Assembly (NCBI RefSeq): GCF_034190915.1
Contig: NW_026947488.1
Span: forward strand, 1,684,501 to 1,748,500
DNA from: Cavia porcellus
Taxonomy: Eukaryota; Chordata; Mammalia; Rodentia; Caviidae
Direction of reading: 5' to 3'
Length of the DNA stretch: 64,000 bases
Part shown: positions 47,131 through 58,367 of the stretch, piece by piece
Position numbering within the stretch: position 1 is the stretch's first letter
Layout: each line of letters opens with the position of its first letter
Made by a program: the position numbers and the translations under genes
Notes under the pieces: generated by a model
What the model was told of the DNA's origin: nothing
Database searches by the model: none
The model's input: only the letters and a program-made list of their open reading frames with translations

Positions 47131-50100
47131 TATATTTCTCATCTTTTGTTAATATTTTTCATCTTTTGGAAATAACTCTATCATACCTCTCACCCAGTCC
47201 CCTGCCTCCCAGGGTTACATTTTGTTTTTAAAGAGCACACTCTCAGAAGTGGAGCTGATAAGGAACATGGGTGTGTGTCCACTTCTACTCCATCTGTGAC
47301 AAGTGCTTCCTAACCCATCAGTGTTACCAGCACACAGCAGCCCATGGCCAGCGCCATCCTCAAGGTCAGCCCCACTCTTCTTGCCCCCAGTGGCCACTAA
47401 TCTGCTCTCCACATCCATAACTTTGTCATCTCAGTGCTGTGACCTGAAAGGAACCAGAGAGTACCTTCCTGCTAGGGCTGCTAGCGCAGACACCACTGAC
47501 TGGAGTGTTAACGAATCGTGTATCCTCATGGCCATGGGGGCTGGGAGCCCAAGTCAGGCTGCCAAACTGTCCCTCTGTGGATGAGAAGGGGCCTCTCTCT
47601 ATGGTCTGCACCTGGTCCCTCTGCAATGGCTTTTCCCTTGTCAGTTCCTTTTATACTAAGGACTTCAGGCCTACTGGGTTAGGACCCCATTCTAATTATT
47701 CATTTAATTTTAATAGGACCTACCACCAAGTACATGGGCATTAACATATGCATTTTTATGTGCTTACGTCAGTCCATAACATCAATTTATCCCTGATAGG
47801 AGTCCTTTTCAGATATGTAGTTTGCAAGGATTTTCTCCTAGTCTGAATGTATCTTTTTTTTTTTTTTTTCAGTTCTAGGAATTGAGCTCAGGACCTTCTG
47901 TGAGCTAAACACTACAAATCCTGTGGCTCTGTGTCCAGCAACTGGGAAGCTTGGTGAGATATGAGCTCCAAAGGGTGTGGGTTGCCCTGGCCTCATGGCA
48001 TGGCCTATTGCAGTCCTCCTGGTTTCTTTCTTGGTTTCTCTGCTGTGCTTTTGTGCTCACTCATAGCTTCAAGCGCTGCCCTCTCAGAAGCACAACTCCT
48101 CCCAGACCTCCTCCTGAAATCTAGGCGAAAGTCTTTGTGACTCCTTTTTATAACATTTTTAAATTTTATTTACAATGTAGTAAAAATACAACAGAATAAG
48201 AGAAAACAAAACCAGTCTAGGCAATGTAGTGACACTGGTACAGAGCTTCACAGCAGGACACTGGGACAGTAGTAACAGGTGCTATAGTACATCTCGTTAT
48301 CTTCACAACAGTTGTCCAATCAGTTAGGTATAGCGAAATCAAACCAATAACAGACCATTGTAAAACCAATTGAAAGAGAATATTGAATAGAGCATAACAA
48401 TCATTACAAAACGTAACAGTGAAAATAACCTTTGCCTTGAACCAGAACAGAAGGAAATCCCCCTTCCTTGCTATACTGCATATGGTCATCCTCCCAAGAG
48501 ATGCTCAGAACTCTGTCCCCAGTTGCTGAGGCAGGGGATGTTTGATTCTCAGCCCGCGCACCTGTAGGCTCACGGGAACAGCTGACTGGTTCTCCTCCCA
48601 GCTGGTGCCAGGGGCTCTTACCAAGAAGACGGGCAAATTGCTTTCTTGTGCAGCCGCCTAAGTCCAAACTTAGGTGGGGTCTCAGGTGGCCACTTCTGGT
48701 TCTCCCAAGTCTTGGTGACTCTTGCAGCATGCCTGTAAAATCAGCACCACACGAATGATGCCAGGGTTCGCTGCCAGTTCTAGAACTAGTCACACACTGC
48801 AGATTGTAGCTGCAGAAGCCTCTCTGTACCTGGATGGCTGAATTCTGAGAAACTCTTTCCTAGTTGGCTCTTAATAGAATGGGCTCCCTCAGGCTCTCTT
48901 CTCAAAGCAAACTTTGTCACACTTGCACTTTTGAGCCTGCAAAAAGCAGGGTCCTGCTGATTTATGAGATATCCTTAAGGCTTCTTTCCCTATTGTACTG
49001 ATACAAACTACTTGGCTTCTTTTTAATGCTAATCTTTTCAGCAACCAAGCTCTCCAAGGCCCTAATTTCACAGGCTCTAACTTAGTAGGTACTTCCTTTC
49101 TGGCCACCAGTAAAACTTTGCAACTTAGCTGTTATTTTTTGGTCCTGATTTTGGTATATATGGTTAAAAGCAGCCAACAATACTCCTGCAACAGCTTAAA
49201 TGTTGGGCTACCTTGAAATTTCCTCTGCCATATAAATTAGCCAGCCACCCTAAATCTCAGTCACTAACCAAGTCTCAAGACATGGGAAAGATAAATTTCT
49301 GAGTACAATACTCATAGCCTCTGGTCCAATTAATTGCCAGTGGAGTCCTTGTTCCCAGTTGAAATCTTCTAAACCATGCTTTAACAGTCTGCATTTCTAT
49401 CACTATACTGGTCTTCTGAACTCTGATGAAACTCTCCCAAGTGTGGCTTTACAGCATTCTGAGTCTTCTCTAGCTGAACTTTGCATACATTGCTTCTAAG
49501 CTAGTCCCATAGGCTTCTGAATTGCATGATCAGGTATTCAGTAATACCTCAGTTCCCAAATGCTTCTATTTGTAAACAATTCAGTTTTCTTTTCTTTTTT
49601 TAAAATTTTATTTAAAAGGAAAAAGACAAAAAACAAAACAAAACAAAGTGGTATAAGGGTTCAAATAATACAGAACTACCAAAAAAATAAAAAGTAAGAA
49701 ATCACCAGTTAATAGATAACATATTATCATCTTAGAGATAGTTGCTCAAGTCACAGTATCAAAGCATACAAAGTGGACATTCAAACAGTGAGACTGCAAA
49801 CAGTTGTGTTCAATGATCCAACCAAAAACATTAATATGGTCAGCTATTTAACACCCCTAAACACACTTGCTGTTGTATCCTTTAGAGCACTTTTTTTCCC
49901 CTCTCTTTTTTACAACAATTCAATTTTCAAACAAAGGCATTCAACAAAATTTGTGCTTCCATTCACAGACTGCACATCAGGTGACAAACACAACCGCAGA
50001 CACTTTCCCCAAGTTTGTAAAACAAATTAAGCTTGTCAACCAGGATACTTCTGTAATCATGGCAACAACCCCACTCCTGGTACCAAAAATCTGTATTAAA

Positions 50101-51357
50101 CCTCACTAGAGTAATGTATTTAATATAATAATAATGGTTGAGCAATTCAATTAAAGGTGGAAGACCTGGAACTCACTGCAGTGTCTTGTTGGTAGCTGAA
50201 GGGTCTACAGTGGAAGGCTGAAGAGTTTGTGCTGGAAATTATACAAAGACAGAAGCCCCTCTGAAGAAACAAAAGCGAGGCTTTCTTCTTCAGTACCTTT
50301 TTTTTCCATTCAGGCTGTAAGATTATTGGCTGGTGTCATTCACATTCAGGGTAGGTCTTCTGTCTTCAGTAAACTCATTCAGCCACACTCAAAACTATAC
50401 TAGTCCAATTCGTTGGGAATTTCTTGTTCAAGATGACACAACAGTTAACTGTCATGTCATGCAAAGATTTTACTGATTTCAATTACACAAAACCAGTAAA
50501 CATATTTTATATATGTGTGTACATATTACATATATACACACATATACATATTATATGTTTACTTGTTTTATATATTATATATGTTATAGATTAAAAACGT
50601 GGTCAACTTAATGCCAGCTGAATTAAATCATCATGGTGCTGAGTGTAGATATTCCACCTCAGGAAAGTTGCCAGCATAATTAGAGACATGGAGAAGGCGA
50701 TGGGAGGCATTGAGGTTCTCCTATGTGTTGCTGTTTGAGCCGTTGTTTCTCCTGGAGAAGCTCTGTCCTTACATCTAGCATTGCTTCCTGGCTCTGGAGG
50801 GGAAGACATGTGTCGCTTCATCTCCAGGATGAACTCTTCATGCTGGCTTCCTAGCATGTAGTCAACTGTGCTTATCATCAGAGGAGCTCGGAGCCTCTCT
50901 GTCACTGAGGATGGCAGTGGTGATTTTCAGGACAGCCCTGGTTTCTGTTGTGAGTGTGACTTCTTGGTTCCAGCATAGCACCCTCAACCTCACAGCTCCT
51001 TCATCTGATGGCACAGACTTTCTAGTTTCCACCACTGACCTTTGGGCCTTCACAACATGGATCCATAAAAGAGACTGGCATGAGTCCTTCTTGTGGGTTC
51101 TAGACCTCCAGTTGGACTCGTAGGAGGCATTGCATGAGCCCTGGGTTTTCATCGGGACTCATACAGGACATTGCTGTGGGATTCAGGCCTTTGGCTAAAT
51201 ATTCTATGTCTTTGGTGTTATGGATAGATTTCCTGCAGTTTCTTGTGTTAATTCTGGGTGACCAACATAAAACAATATTATAAATTCCATGTCCTGGTTT
51301 TAATTTTTCTCATAACCCCTGACTACAACAATATGTTTATTGGTTTTATAATTTTTT

Positions 51358-51438
51358 TTTTTTGGTACCAGGGATTGAACTCACAACTGCACGCTTGCAA
51401 GGTAGGCACTTACACCGCTGAGTTAAATCCCCAAACCC
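51358..51438 (-). repeat. ID SINE with perfect 17-bp target-site duplication
   Basis: Antisense ID (ACCAGGGATTGAACTCACAA B box; CCGCTGAGTTAAATCCCC A box) flanked by TGGTTTTATAATTTTTT at 51,341-51,357 and again at 51,439-51,455. A textbook LINE-mediated insertion, fairly recent. Confidence 0.9.
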
Positions 51439-51544
51439 TGGTTTTATAATTTTTTATAATACCAAGAATTGAATACACAGCCCTCACACTGAGCTCCATC
51501 CCTCGCCTTTTTAAAATTTTGATACAAATAAATAAAAATTTAAA

Positions 51545-51670
51545 ATAAATAAAATTTTAATACAAGGTCTTGCTAAGATGCTAAGTTGCCCAGACTGGGC
51601 TTGAAATTCCAATGCTCTGAACTCAAATATTTTTGAAGTACTGGGATTATAACTGTGCCCTGTCACACTC
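51545..51670 (-). repeat. B1/7SL-like SINE monomer, diverged
   Basis: Reads AAGGTCTTGCTAAGATGC, GTTGCCCAGACTGGGCTTGA and GTACTGGGATTATAACTGTG, the reverse-complement landmarks of a 7SL-derived monomer. Together with the ID-like piece at 51,455-51,512 it may be an ID-B1 composite. Confidence 0.6.
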
Positions 51671-52134
51671 ACTATAATTATCATATATTGGTACTACAAT
51701 CATGTGGAGTTAGCTTTCCGTGTCCATTGTAAATAAGGGCTCTCATCTGAGGTTTTTTTTTTTTTTTTTCAAAATGAGTAATCAGCTGTCCTGATGTCCC
51801 TCATTTAGAGTCCATTATTTCTCTACTGAGGGGTTATTGGAAATGAAAAGTATACTACTACATACATAGTATATTTATTTGAAGAAAAAGGTAATACAAA
51901 AAAAATCAGTAAACGTTCTGGAGATAAGCTGTGAACCATAGTAGAATGAGGGAAAGATCCATGGTTTCCTTCAAAGAAAACCATGCCTGAGCTCTCAGGA
52001 CTTTAAATATCCAAATTCCTATACAAAAATTGATGGCAATGACTGAGACAAGGATACAAAAATAGAAGACACAGTAATTATTTTCAAACAGCAAATACGA
52101 GACTTTTAAAGAGTGCATGTTATATGATGCTATC

Positions 52135-53480
52135 TAAAGTACTTAGATTGGTTCAGATTTAATGCAACCCCAGTCAAAATACCAAAATCATTTCTCACAA
52201 AGCCAGAGAAAACAATCCTAAAATTTATAGGGAATCAGAAGAGACACCGAACAGCAAAAGCAATCATGGACAACAAAAGCAAAGCAGGTGATATCACAAT
52301 TCTAGACTTGAAGTTATATTATAAAGCTACAGGGATGAAAATATCATGGCACGGCATAAAAACAGGTGTGTGGAGCAGTGGCACAGAATACAAGAAGCAG
52401 AAACAACCCAGGCACATACGGCTATGTTATCTTGGACAAGGGAGCCAAAAACACACACTGGAGGAAAGCCTCTTTAATAAGAGGAGCTGGGAAAATTGGA
52501 TATCTAGATGCAGAAGATTTAGTCTAGATCCATTTATTTCATCATTACTAACTAAAAATGGATCACAGACATAAATATTAAAACAGAACCTACTGGAAGA
52601 TCAAGCAGGTTAATTCTTGAAGACACAAGTATAGGTAAGGACTTTTTAAACAGAACCCCAATGGGAAAAGGAATGAAACCAAGAACCAACAAACGGGATC
52701 ATATCAAATTAAAAAGGGTCCACACAGCAAACGAAACAAACAACAGAGTAAAGAGACAATCTACAAAGTGGTAAAAACTTCTGCCAGCCGTTCCTCAAAC
52801 AGAGGACTAACACCATGAATATGTAAAGAACTCAGAAAAAGACCTAATCAAAAAATGGACAATTAAAATAGACACTTCTCAGAAGAAATGCAAATGGCTA
52901 ATAAATACATGAAAAAATACCATCACCGGCCGTCAAAAAACTGCAAATTAAAACTACACTGAGATACCATCTTGCCTCAAAAAGAATGGCTATCAAAAAA
53001 AAATCTAATAACACTGCTGACAAGGATGTGAAGGAAAAGAACTCTACTATACTGTTGGTGGGAATTTAAACTAGTACAACCACTATAGAAATCAGTGTGG
53101 AAAGGCCTCAAAAAGCTAAAACACATTCCATTTGACCAAGGTGATCCCCTCCTAGGAATCTTCTCAAAAGAATTAAATCATCATATTATAGTGATCCATG
53201 CATACTCAGTTTATAGCAGCACAATGTATAAAAGCCAAATCTCGGAAGCAGTGTATATGTCTATGGATAAACGGACAGTGAAAATATGGCATTTATACAC
53301 AACGGTGTATTACACCGATGCGGAAAAATAAACGAAGCATTCACAGCTGAATAGATGCGACTTGAGAACATAATGTTAAGTGAAATAAGTCACAGATGCT
53401 CACACATTGCATGGTTTTTCTTATACTCTATAAAACTCTATAGAAGAAAATAGGAAGCTCAAATATTCCCAAAATTACTA
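52135..53480 (+). mobile_element. LINE-1 3' end (ORF2 C-terminus and 3'UTR), sense
   Basis: Starts in late ORF2 (GCAACCCCAGTCAAAATACC, then AGGTGATATCACAATTCTAG and TTCATCATTACTAACTAAAAA) and continues into the L1 tail: TGGTGGGAATTTAAACTAGT, AGAAATCAGTGTGGAAAGGC, TTTATAGCAGCACAATGTAT and AACATAATGTTAAGTGAAAT. Frames are heavily broken and it is more diverged than the antisense L1 at 43-46 kb. It is 5'-truncated, the usual form. Confidence 0.85.
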
Positions 53481-53689
53481 TTGTGTTTTAAAAATATTCC
53501 AGTATACTTTAACTTCATTTGTACCGATAGTTAATCTCAGTTTGTTTTATGTTTCTTTTTTGTAAAAATCCTTTTAAATGTTTTTAAGTTTTGTCTTCAG
53601 CAACTACTTGAAGATAACCACACACAGTGTAATAACGACTCAGTCTCTTACTAGTTGGTTACGAAAATTAATTTTTTCATAGAAAAGCA

Positions 53690-54317
53690 AGTGCCTAGAG
53701 TGGGCGGGGCTTGTGGGCGTGGCCGGGTACCAGGGGGCGCGGCCCGGAAGGGGCGGGAGGCGGGACCAAGCATCAAGAGGAGCGCGCGGGATAGGGTATG
53801 GCCGGAAGGGGCGTGGCCCGACCCAGGTGTGACTGAGCTTCGGGCAAGGCCGGCAGCCGGCAGTACGCAGGTAGATAAGGACGCAGGCTGGCCGGGGGAC
53901 CCACAGAGGAGTGTGGCGGGGCAGGGGGCAAGCTCAGAAAAGAGCACAAAGGCGCGGCCCTGGTGTAGACCAGAGCGTGAAGAACCGTCAATCTCGGGGA
54001 CGCACGGCGTGAGCACGCCCGCGGCGGCCTTCTGGGCGCCTGTACTCGCAGTGGCCGCCGGGAGGGGGCCGAGCGGTTGGGTGGGGGCGGAGCCCGAGCG
54101 GCGGGTGCCGGAGGGGCGTGGTGACGCAAGGGGTGGGGTTACCGTTGCGAGGCGGGGCGGGGCGGCGCAGGCGCGCTGCGCGACCTCAGCGGTTTCCCTC
54201 CCCCCAACGACGAGCCCGCGGCGGCCACCCTTGAGTGCTAGCGAGGCCTGTGTGGCCTCGCAGCCCGCGTCCGCGTCGCCGCCCCCGCGCCCCGCCGTTG
54301 GGCGGCGCCGCGCCGGC
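53690..54317 (+). promoter_or_regulatory. TCFL5: TCFL5 CpG-island promoter
   Basis: An abrupt change from AT-rich LINE tail to CpG-dense DNA that runs through exon 1. It contains several GC boxes (GGGCGGGGC at 53,702; GGGGCGGGAGGCGGG about 53,750; GGCGGGGCGGGGCGG about 54,154) and ETS-like CCGGAAGG cores (53,744; 53,800). No TATA box. The start site is not determinable from sequence. The TCFL5 frame is open without a stop for 221 codons upstream of the ATG. Confidence 0.75.
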
Positions 54318-54940
54318 ATGTCGGGCCCCGGGCCTCGGGAGCCGTCGCCTGAGGCGGGCGCGGCGGGCGGCGACGCGGGCCCCGAGGGCGCGGGCGGCGG
54401 GGACGCGGCGCTGGGCGAGCCGGGGCTGAGCTTCACTACCACCGACCTGAGCCTGGTGGAGATGACGGAGGTGGAGTACACGCAGCTGCAGCACATCCTC
54501 TACTCGCACATGGAGGCGGCCGACGGCGAGCTCGAGGCGCGCCTCGGCTCTACGCTGCTGGGCGGCCCCGGCGCGGGCGCAGGCGCGGGGGCGGCGGGGG
54601 CGCTGTCCACGGCGCCGCCCGTGTACCCCGTGCTGTGTCCGCCGCTGGCGTCCGACGCCCCCTGCCTGGGCCACGTCGACTTCCAGGAGCTGCGCATGAT
54701 GCTGCTCGGCGAGGCAGGCGCGGCCGAGAAGACGCCGGGCGGCGCGGACGGGGCGCGGACGCGGGCGGACGGCGCGGCCAAGGAGGGCGCGGGCGCCACG
54801 GGGCCCGAGGGCGCGCCCGAGGCCCGGGCCAAGCCCGCTGTGCGCGTCCGCCTGGAGGACCGCTTCAACAGCATCCCTGCCGAGCCGCCCGCGGCGCCTC
54901 GCGGCCCTGAGCCCCCCGAGCCCGGCGTGGCGCTCAACAA
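54318..54940 (+). CDS. TCFL5: TCFL5 exon 1
   Basis: First coding exon of transcription factor-like 5, a bHLH E-box-binding regulator expressed mainly in male germ cells. The ATG at 54318 opens the family N-terminus MSGPGPREPSPEAG. Then come the conserved block GLSFTTTDLSLVEMTEVEYT, QLQHILYSHMEAADGELEAR, a variable glycine/alanine stretch, CLGHVDFQELRMMLL, and AKPAVRVRLEDRFNSIPAEP. It ends in ALN plus two bases of an Asn codon at a GT donor (54941; GTGCGT). 207 codons plus 2 bases. The start is chosen from match to the remembered human protein; an in-frame upstream extension is open but has no family support. Confidence 0.95.
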
Positions 54941-55966
54941 GTGCGTGCGCGGAGAGGAGGGAGGGTCGCCTTCAGCTGTCAGTGGGCTCACGGTGCAGCC
55001 TGGCTCCTTACGGGGCCAAGACAAGTGGAGATGGGGGTGCAGTCTAAATGCCTGTCAGGCCTGGGGCAAGACTAAAGATAGGTTCTCTGATCACATTCCA
55101 TGTTCTGGTAGGAGGTGAAGTCTGCTGAGGCGGGCTGGGTGGGGCAGCTGGTTGCATGCCAGGTCCCAGTGTAGTAGACACAGGGTCCCAGTATAAAATG
55201 CGGGAGCGCCCTCTGACTTGCATCTTCTCAGGCAGCAGACCCCCGGGTCCAGGTGACCTGAAAGGTGTACTCTATGCGAGTGCTGAGTCCTCAGCCCCAG
55301 GTGGCACCTTGGGGAGTGTAAACCCTCCATCTGGCTCTGTGCTCAAAAGGAGGAAGAATTGGGACAAGTGCACGCGGGGCTCTGAGGATGCTTGGCTCCT
55401 GTCACCTTCCTAAGTGCCACAGAAAGCCTCTGCCTCCCCCAGGGCTAACAGGGTAGGGTGTGGGACGATTCGGGCCTGGGGAGGGAAGATCAGAAGTGTT
55501 AGGGGATTCGGAGCTGTTAAGACAAAGCCGCGGCCTGCAGCAGCTTGTGGCCACTTGGTGACCTGCAGGGGCGGAGGAGGCTGATGCCCTGGCTTTCCAT
55601 TCATCCGCAGGCAGTGGCTGCCCTGTTGCCCATCCTCACTAGGGTTTGGAGGATGACAAAAAATGTGAGTGTGTGGAGGAGACTCCGGCTCACTTCCTCC
55701 AGGAGGAGCAAGAGTAGATCATTCCCTAGCAACACCGGTTGGTGGTTGTACAGTAATTTCCGGTGAGGGTGTGCTCCAGAGTCTAGGGCAGCGAAGGCCA
55801 ACCTTTTAGAGCTTTCCTATGATACAGACTGCTGTAGCAAGCATGCCATAGGTTCACCACCAGTGGTCTAAGGTGACCTCTCAGGGTGGTAGTGAGTGAT
55901 AGCATTGTTTCTAGAATCCTGCCACCTGGTCTTTTCAGCTTTCTGGATCTTCTTTTGTCTTGGCAG
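54941..55966 (+). other. TCFL5: TCFL5 intron 1
   Basis: Phase-2 intron, donor GTGCGT, acceptor TGTCTTGGCAG. Moderately GC-rich, no recognised repeats or genes. Confidence 0.85.
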
Positions 55967-56150
55967 TTTGGTAACTCTTATTCGACATCCATCTGAATTA
56001 ATGAATGTTCCTCTTCATCAACAACAAAATAAATGTACAGCATTAGTGAAAAATAAAACTGCCGCTGCGGCTACTGCTTTGCAGTTCACCTACCCCCTCT
56101 TCACAGGCACATGCTCCACGGGTGGAAATTCTAACCTTTCACAGACGCAG
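55967..56150 (+). CDS. TCFL5: TCFL5 exon 2
   Basis: Completes the Asn codon and reads LVTLIRHPSELMNVPLHQQQ, NKCTALVKNKTAAAATALQF, then TYPLFTGTCSTGGNSNLSQTQ, close to human TCFL5. The acceptor AG is at 55965-55966 and the donor GTGGGA begins at 56151. End phase 0. Together with exon 1 it codes residues 1-269. This segment has no known domain and is outside the bHLH. Confidence 0.94.
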
Positions 56151-56399
56151 GTGGGAAACCGATTTAGAAAGTTTCCTCTACTATAGTGAATGGATGGATT
56201 TTTAACGTATTGTACATAGACTTTCATGGAACTTACAACCTTTAAAATTGAAATAACATGTATGGTTTGGGCTATATTAAAAATCTTTAGTGAAATGCTG
56301 TCAGTAGCTTTGAGGTTACTTCTGTCAAATGCATTTTATTTGTGCAGGAAATAGCAGATTAAGCCACATTGATAAAATTTCTGTTCCATTTTTTCTTAG

Positions 56400-56562
56400 A
56401 GTTCCAGTAACTCATGTTCTGTACTTGAAGCTGCCAAGCACCAGGATATTGGACTGCCAAGAGCATTTTCTTTCTGTTACCAGCAAGAGATCGAATCCAC
56501 TAAACAGACTTTAGGTAGCAGAAATAAAACTTTGCCTGAGCAGGTTTGGATTAAAGTGGGAG
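56400..56562 (+). CDS. TCFL5: TCFL5 exon 3
   Basis: Begins after TTTTTTCTTAG and reads SSSNSCSVLEAAKHQDIGLP, RAFSFCYQQEIESTKQTLGS and RNKTLPEQVWIKVG, ending with one base of the next codon at a GTAAGC donor (56563). Near-identical to human at protein level. The preceding intron (56151-56399) is only 249 bp. Confidence 0.95.
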
Positions 56563-58120
56563 GTAAGCCATAAAGTAGTGGGTGGTGGGCAGGCTCCCTG
56601 CCTGAACCTCGGCTGCAGGCCCTTTTAGCCATGAGGAGCAGGGGAAAGAGGCGGTTTGTACACACCCGACAGTTTTGTGTGTCTTAAGGGTTCGCCTTAC
56701 ACCCTCTTCCCATCATCTCGCTTTAAACATTCTTTTGAATTTTAAACATCATAATTCATCTTAGTACAGAAGCATTGAAGTTGAAGGTTTTTTTAGAAGT
56801 AAAACGATAGACTCCAATCTTAGTTTTTATGACTGAAAGCACTTTATAGCTTATATTTGTTTTATGCTCTGAGTGCTGTAGGATTTGAAACCTGCTGAAG
56901 GCATAGCAGAGAGACGTAATAGAAAGGTACTGCAGGTGGTCAGGAACTAGACTGAGATCAGAGGCCATAAAGTGATTAGAAAGTTTGGGAAGTAAGAGGG
57001 CTACTCAGGGCAAACATTGCCAGCCTTGAAAATGAACTGTTAGTCCCTTCCTCCCTGGAAAAGATGTTTTTCAAGTTACACAGTAAAGTAACACTTACAT
57101 TAAGCTTTTGACAGATTGATGGAATAGGGTGGAGACTAAGAATCATGCTGGCTCCATCAGCCATTTCTTTTTCTAGTTTGGGCATTTTATGCAGGAAAGA
57201 AAGGATTTGTCAGGAATCAAGATGAGCACTGAAATGTGCCTGTGCTAACTACTGAGGTTAAGAAAGAAAATATCACTGAAGCCTTTAAAGTTCCTTTTCT
57301 GCCCCCCTTGAAATGTTTCCACTTCTCTAAAATTTGTATGAATAATCCCTGGGCTTTGTGTGGCATATGGGATTGTGTATCTATACACCTGCTAGTGAGA
57401 TGCCTGCTCGTGTTTGCTGGGAATTTGTCAGGTTTCTGTAGCAAGTGCACACAGCACGTGGCATAAAAGTCATGCTGTTCATCACTGCTTTTGGAAGGAA
57501 ACTCACTTCATGGTGAGGACATATTTAATCTTAAGCCACTAAGTTTTGTCTTCCCTTTTGAGTAGTGCAGAAAAGTTGTAGTTGTCACATTAGAATAATT
57601 GTATTATAAGGAAAATGTCTTTTTGAAGAAGATACTTCTTTTCCATTCTCAGTTTTACAAAAGGACAAGTTCTTGACTCTTTATAGGTAGCATCTTTATT
57701 TTTATTTATAGGTAACTAAAAACGGGCACATTTTTGTGATACTGGGCAGTTGAACCCAAGGCTTCATACTGAGCTGTATCTCTAGCCTTTTTCTAATTTT
57801 GAGGCAGGGTATGTTCAGTTGAGCTCAAACGTGTGAATGCCTGCCTCAGCCCCCTAGAGAAGAGCTAGGTTGTTGAGTGACACTTGGAAGAGAGTTTCTA
57901 GTTCAGGTGTAGATTCGTGCTTAGGTTTCAGTATCCAAGTAGGTATGGACCTCAGTGCAGCTGCACACAAATTCCTGTTGTCACAGCTGTGGTTCAGTTC
58001 TCTGCTGCACACCCAGTAATATTTCTACCTTTTGAAAGCCCCCAAATACATTCTACATTAATGGGGATGCGTTAAGAAGGATAAAAAATTGAAATCCCAT
58101 TTTTTCCTTCTTTTGCAAAG
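56563..58120 (+). other. TCFL5: TCFL5 intron 3
   Basis: 1.56 kb phase-1 intron, donor GTAAGC, acceptor TTCTTTTGCAAAG. Contains an ID-B1-like composite SINE at about 57,735-57,865, antisense. Otherwise AT-rich unique-looking DNA; open frames here are not genes. Confidence 0.8.
57735..57865 (-). repeat. ID-B1 composite SINE remnant
   Basis: An ID-like reverse-complement part (ATACTGGGCAGTTGAACCCA, TGAGCTGTATCTCTAGCC) is followed by a B1-like part (TTTGAGGCAGGGTATGTTCA, ending TGCCTGCCTCAGCCCCCTAG). The order fits the composite B4-type SINEs of rodents; old and diverged. Confidence 0.6.
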
Positions 58121-58367
58121 AAGAAGCGCTTTGTAAGCAAGCAATAAATAAGAGGAATCGGAGTAGAATACGTCAGTTGGACACAAGTATAGAACGAAGA
58201 GCCCTTGGAGAGATTCAGAATGTGGGCGAAGGCTCTACAGCCACACAGGGCGCCTGGCAGTCCTCGGAGTCCTCACAATCAAACCTGGGGGAGCAAACCC
58301 AGAGCGGGCCCCAGGGAGGAAGGTCTCAGCGTAGGGAGAGGCATAACCGAATGGAAAGAGATAGAAG
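58121..58367 (+). CDS. TCFL5: TCFL5 exon 4, with the basic region of the bHLH
   Basis: Reads EEALCKQAINKRNRSRIRQL, DTSIERRALGEIQNVGEGST, ATQGAWQSSESSQSNLGEQT and the DNA-contacting basic segment RSQRRERHNRMERDR, ending two bases into an Arg codon at a GTAATG donor (58368). HNxxERxRR is the E-box-reading signature (the Glu contacts the CA of CANNTG). An alternative acceptor 6 bp downstream (AAGAAG) would remove two codons; the upstream choice keeps the human spacing. It carries one residue more than human around AINKRN. Confidence 0.95.

Larger units (their letters stand above)
47131..52134. other. AT-rich repeat-dense intergenic DNA
   Basis: Contains an antisense ID-like SINE after a T-run (47,850-47,935), two A/T-rich segments starting with similar AAATTTTATTTA motifs (48,157 and 49,602) that look like interspersed-repeat ends of unknown family, a TATA/CATA dinucleotide-rich stretch (50,500-50,590), an ID SINE (51,358-51,438), a B1-like monomer (51,545-51,670) and several T-runs. 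No gene recognised. Confidence 0.5.

Noticed and set aside
53651..54674. Minus-strand frames of 281 and 162 codons at the TCFL5 promoter
   Set aside because: CpG-island composition makes stops rare; the + strand frame has clear TCFL5 homology. A divergent transcript is possible but no coding case can be made.
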